NCBI GenBank assembly: GCA_937877675.1
Contig: CALEIS010000162.1
Location: forward strand, 1 to 6,165
Length of the DNA: 6,165 nucleotides
Direction: 5' to 3'
From: an uncultured Clostridia bacterium
Lineage (GTDB): Bacteria > Bacillota > Clostridia > Oscillospirales > Acutalibacteraceae
Shown here: positions 4,757 to 6,165 of the stretch, piece after piece
How the letters are laid out: every line of letters begins with the position of its first letter
Position numbering within the stretch: position 1 is the first letter of the stretch
Notes under the pieces: generated by a model
Told to the model about the DNA's origin: nothing
Seen by the model: only the letters and a program-made list of their open reading frames with translations
The model's database searches: none
Translations under genes and position numbers: made by a program

Positions 4757-6165
4757 ATGTGTAAATTTTATGCAGAATTAATGGACAGAGATGCCGTTGT
4801 TGGTTGTAACGAGTTTAACAACGAGTATTTTTCATTTAACTATGAAGAAAAAGACGGCTTTATCAAAGGTGTTTTCACAGCAAAGAAAGATATTGAAATG
4901 AAAAGCCTTGCTGTAACTTATGATAAGGATTTTGATGATGACGATTTGTTCTATGCAAACGGTTATCAGGCTTGGACAACTTCCCGTGAATTCTCAAAAG
5001 AAGATAAATTTGATGGTCTTCTTGAACTTGCAAAAATTACAAAGTTCACCTCTCATTTCGTAGGACTTTCAGGTGACTACCATTTTGCAAAGGGATATGG
5101 TGAAACAGGTAAATTCCATGGATATACATATTGCTATTTCCGTAAAAAAGGTGGCAACGAATTAAAACTCTACGGTTCAAAGAGTGAACGTCAGGGCTTT
5201 ACAGTTTTTGAAGTTGATATGCAGGGTGGAAAGTTCAGCATCACTAAGGATGTTGAAGGTCTTCGCCTTAAAGCAGGTCAGGAATATGTAATGTTTGACC
5301 TTGCAATTATTGAAGGCAACATGGACGAAGTTATGGATAAATATTTCTTTGACTTTGTTGGATGCAAGAAACCTGCAATCAAGCATCTTTCAGGTTATAC
5401 ATCATGGTATAACTATTTCCAGAATATCAATGAAGATATTATTATCCGTGACCTTAACGGTCTTGACAGAGCAAGTGAAGAGGTTAACATCTTCCAGGTT
5501 GACGATGGTTATCAACACGCAGTTGGTGACTGGCTTGTTACTGACCACAAAAAATTCCCTAAGGGCATGAAATATATTGCAGATGAAATTCACAAGAAGG
5601 GCTACAAAGCAGGTATTTGGGTTGCTCCTTTCTCTGCACAGTGCTCATCTATGATTGCTAAAAAGCATCCGGATTGGCTTATCAGATGGAATAAAACAGG
5701 CAAAAAGATGCTCGGTTGCCAAGGTTGGGGTGGTGCATATACTCTTGATATCTACAACCCTGAAGTTCGTGCATACATCAAAAAATTCTTCGACACAATC
5801 CTCAATGTATGGGGATATGACATGGTAAAACTTGATTTCCTTTATAGCCAGTGTATTGAACCAAGATATGGTAAAACTCGTGGTGAAATCATGTGTGACG
5901 GTGTTGATTTGCTCCGTGAAGCTTGTGGTGACAAGTGGATTCTTGGTTGCGGTGTGCCAATCGGTGCTTGTATGGGTATTTTTGATGCTTGTCGTATTTC
6001 TTGCGACGTAAATAAGAACTGGAAATTCGAACTCAAGAAGAGTCTTAACATTAACTCAATCGTTACATGCATCAGAACAAATGCTGAAATGCCATCATCA
6101 CAGAATGCAATCACAAACACAATTTTCCGTAATCACCTTGACGGCAGAGCATTCTGTAATGACCC
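4757..6165 (+). CDS. GH36-type alpha-galactosidase, 3' end beyond window
   Basis: This frame stays open for 469 codons to the window edge. It starts at ATG 4757, six bases after AAGGGGA. The product is predicted to release alpha-linked galactose from raffinose- or melibiose-type sugars in the cytoplasm, as no signal peptide is visible. Residues 1 to about 200 are a beta-rich N-terminal domain that includes YANGYQAW (66-73). The TIM barrel then shows clan GH-D signatures: YTSWYNYF (214-221), FQVDDGYQ (246-253), GDW (257-259), KFPKGM (266-271), GIWVAPF (286-292) and HPDW (304-307). WGYDMVKLDFLY (352-363) holds the likely nucleophile Asp360. RISCDVNKNW (413-422) holds the likely acid/base Asp417. 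The end of the barrel and the C-terminal beta domain lie outside the window. Cysteine is frequent (15 in 469), in keeping with a reduced cytosol. Other alpha-galactoside specificities within GH36 remain possible. Confidence 0.88.
   Translation, partial: MCKFYAELMDRDAVVGCNEFNNEYFSFNYEEKDGFIKGVFTAKKDIEMKSLAVTYDKDFDDDDLFYANGYQAWTTSREFSKEDKFDGLLELAKITKFTSHFVGLSGDYHFAKGYGETGKFHGYTYCYFRKKGGNELKLYGSKSERQGFTVFEVDMQGGKFSITKDVEGLRLKAGQEYVMFDLAIIEGNMDEVMDKYFFDFVGCKKPAIKHLSGYTSWYNYFQNINEDIIIRDLNGLDRASEEVNIFQVDDGYQHAVGDWLVTDHKKFPKGMKYIADEIHKKGYKAGIWVAPFSAQCSSMIAKKHPDWLIRWNKTGKKMLGCQGWGGAYTLDIYNPEVRAYIKKFFDTILNVWGYDMVKLDFLYSQCIEPRYGKTRGEIMCDGVDLLREACGDKWILGCGVPIGACMGIFDACRISCDVNKNWKFELKKSLNINSIVTCIRTNAEMPSSQNAITNTIFRNHLDGRAFCND

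Overview
The window looks like the chromosome of a low-GC, anaerobic, gut-type Firmicute of class Clostridia. The grounds are AT-rich intergenic DNA, Shine-Dalgarno sequences close to AAAGGAGGTGAT, sigma-A-like promoters with 17-bp spacers, and clostridial-looking glycosidases. This is inferred from sequence style; no species can be named.

Layout from left to right. Bases 1-66 (minus) hold most of a tRNA-Arg(CCT) gene, cut by the window edge. Upstream of it on the same strand is a two-gene unit: a YjdF/DUF2238-type membrane protein (1647 to 949) and a lipoprotein resembling a degenerate PrsA/SurA-type foldase (952 to 95). These two are coupled by an ATGA overlap and preceded by a good promoter at 1679-1707. 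Next comes a cytoplasmic GH13 alpha-glucan hydrolase of neopullulanase/cyclomaltodextrinase type (3564 to 1702) with its own promoter. A strong intrinsic terminator (3626-3651) separates it from a GH43-like five-bladed beta-propeller glycosidase (4568 to 3657). A 188-bp divergent intergenic region (4569-4756) carries back-to-back promoters. To its right, on the plus strand, a long reading frame (4757 to the window end, no stop) encodes the N-terminal and catalytic part of a GH36-type alpha-galactosidase.

The three glycosidases lack signal peptides, so they probably hydrolyse imported oligosaccharides (alpha-glucans, an arabinose/xylose/galactose-type glycoside, and alpha-galactosides) inside the cell. 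Each has its own promoter, so this is a loose carbohydrate-use neighbourhood rather than one operon. No transporter or dedicated regulator is visible. Three of the four predicted promoters share an extended -10 (TGA directly before the hexamer) and a 17-bp spacer.

I see no mobile element, CRISPR array, phage gene, toxin-antitoxin or defence system, and no convincing undescribed system. The points most worth checking are the corrected GH43 start, the degenerate foldase paired with a YjdF protein and followed closely by a tRNA, and the divergent control region.
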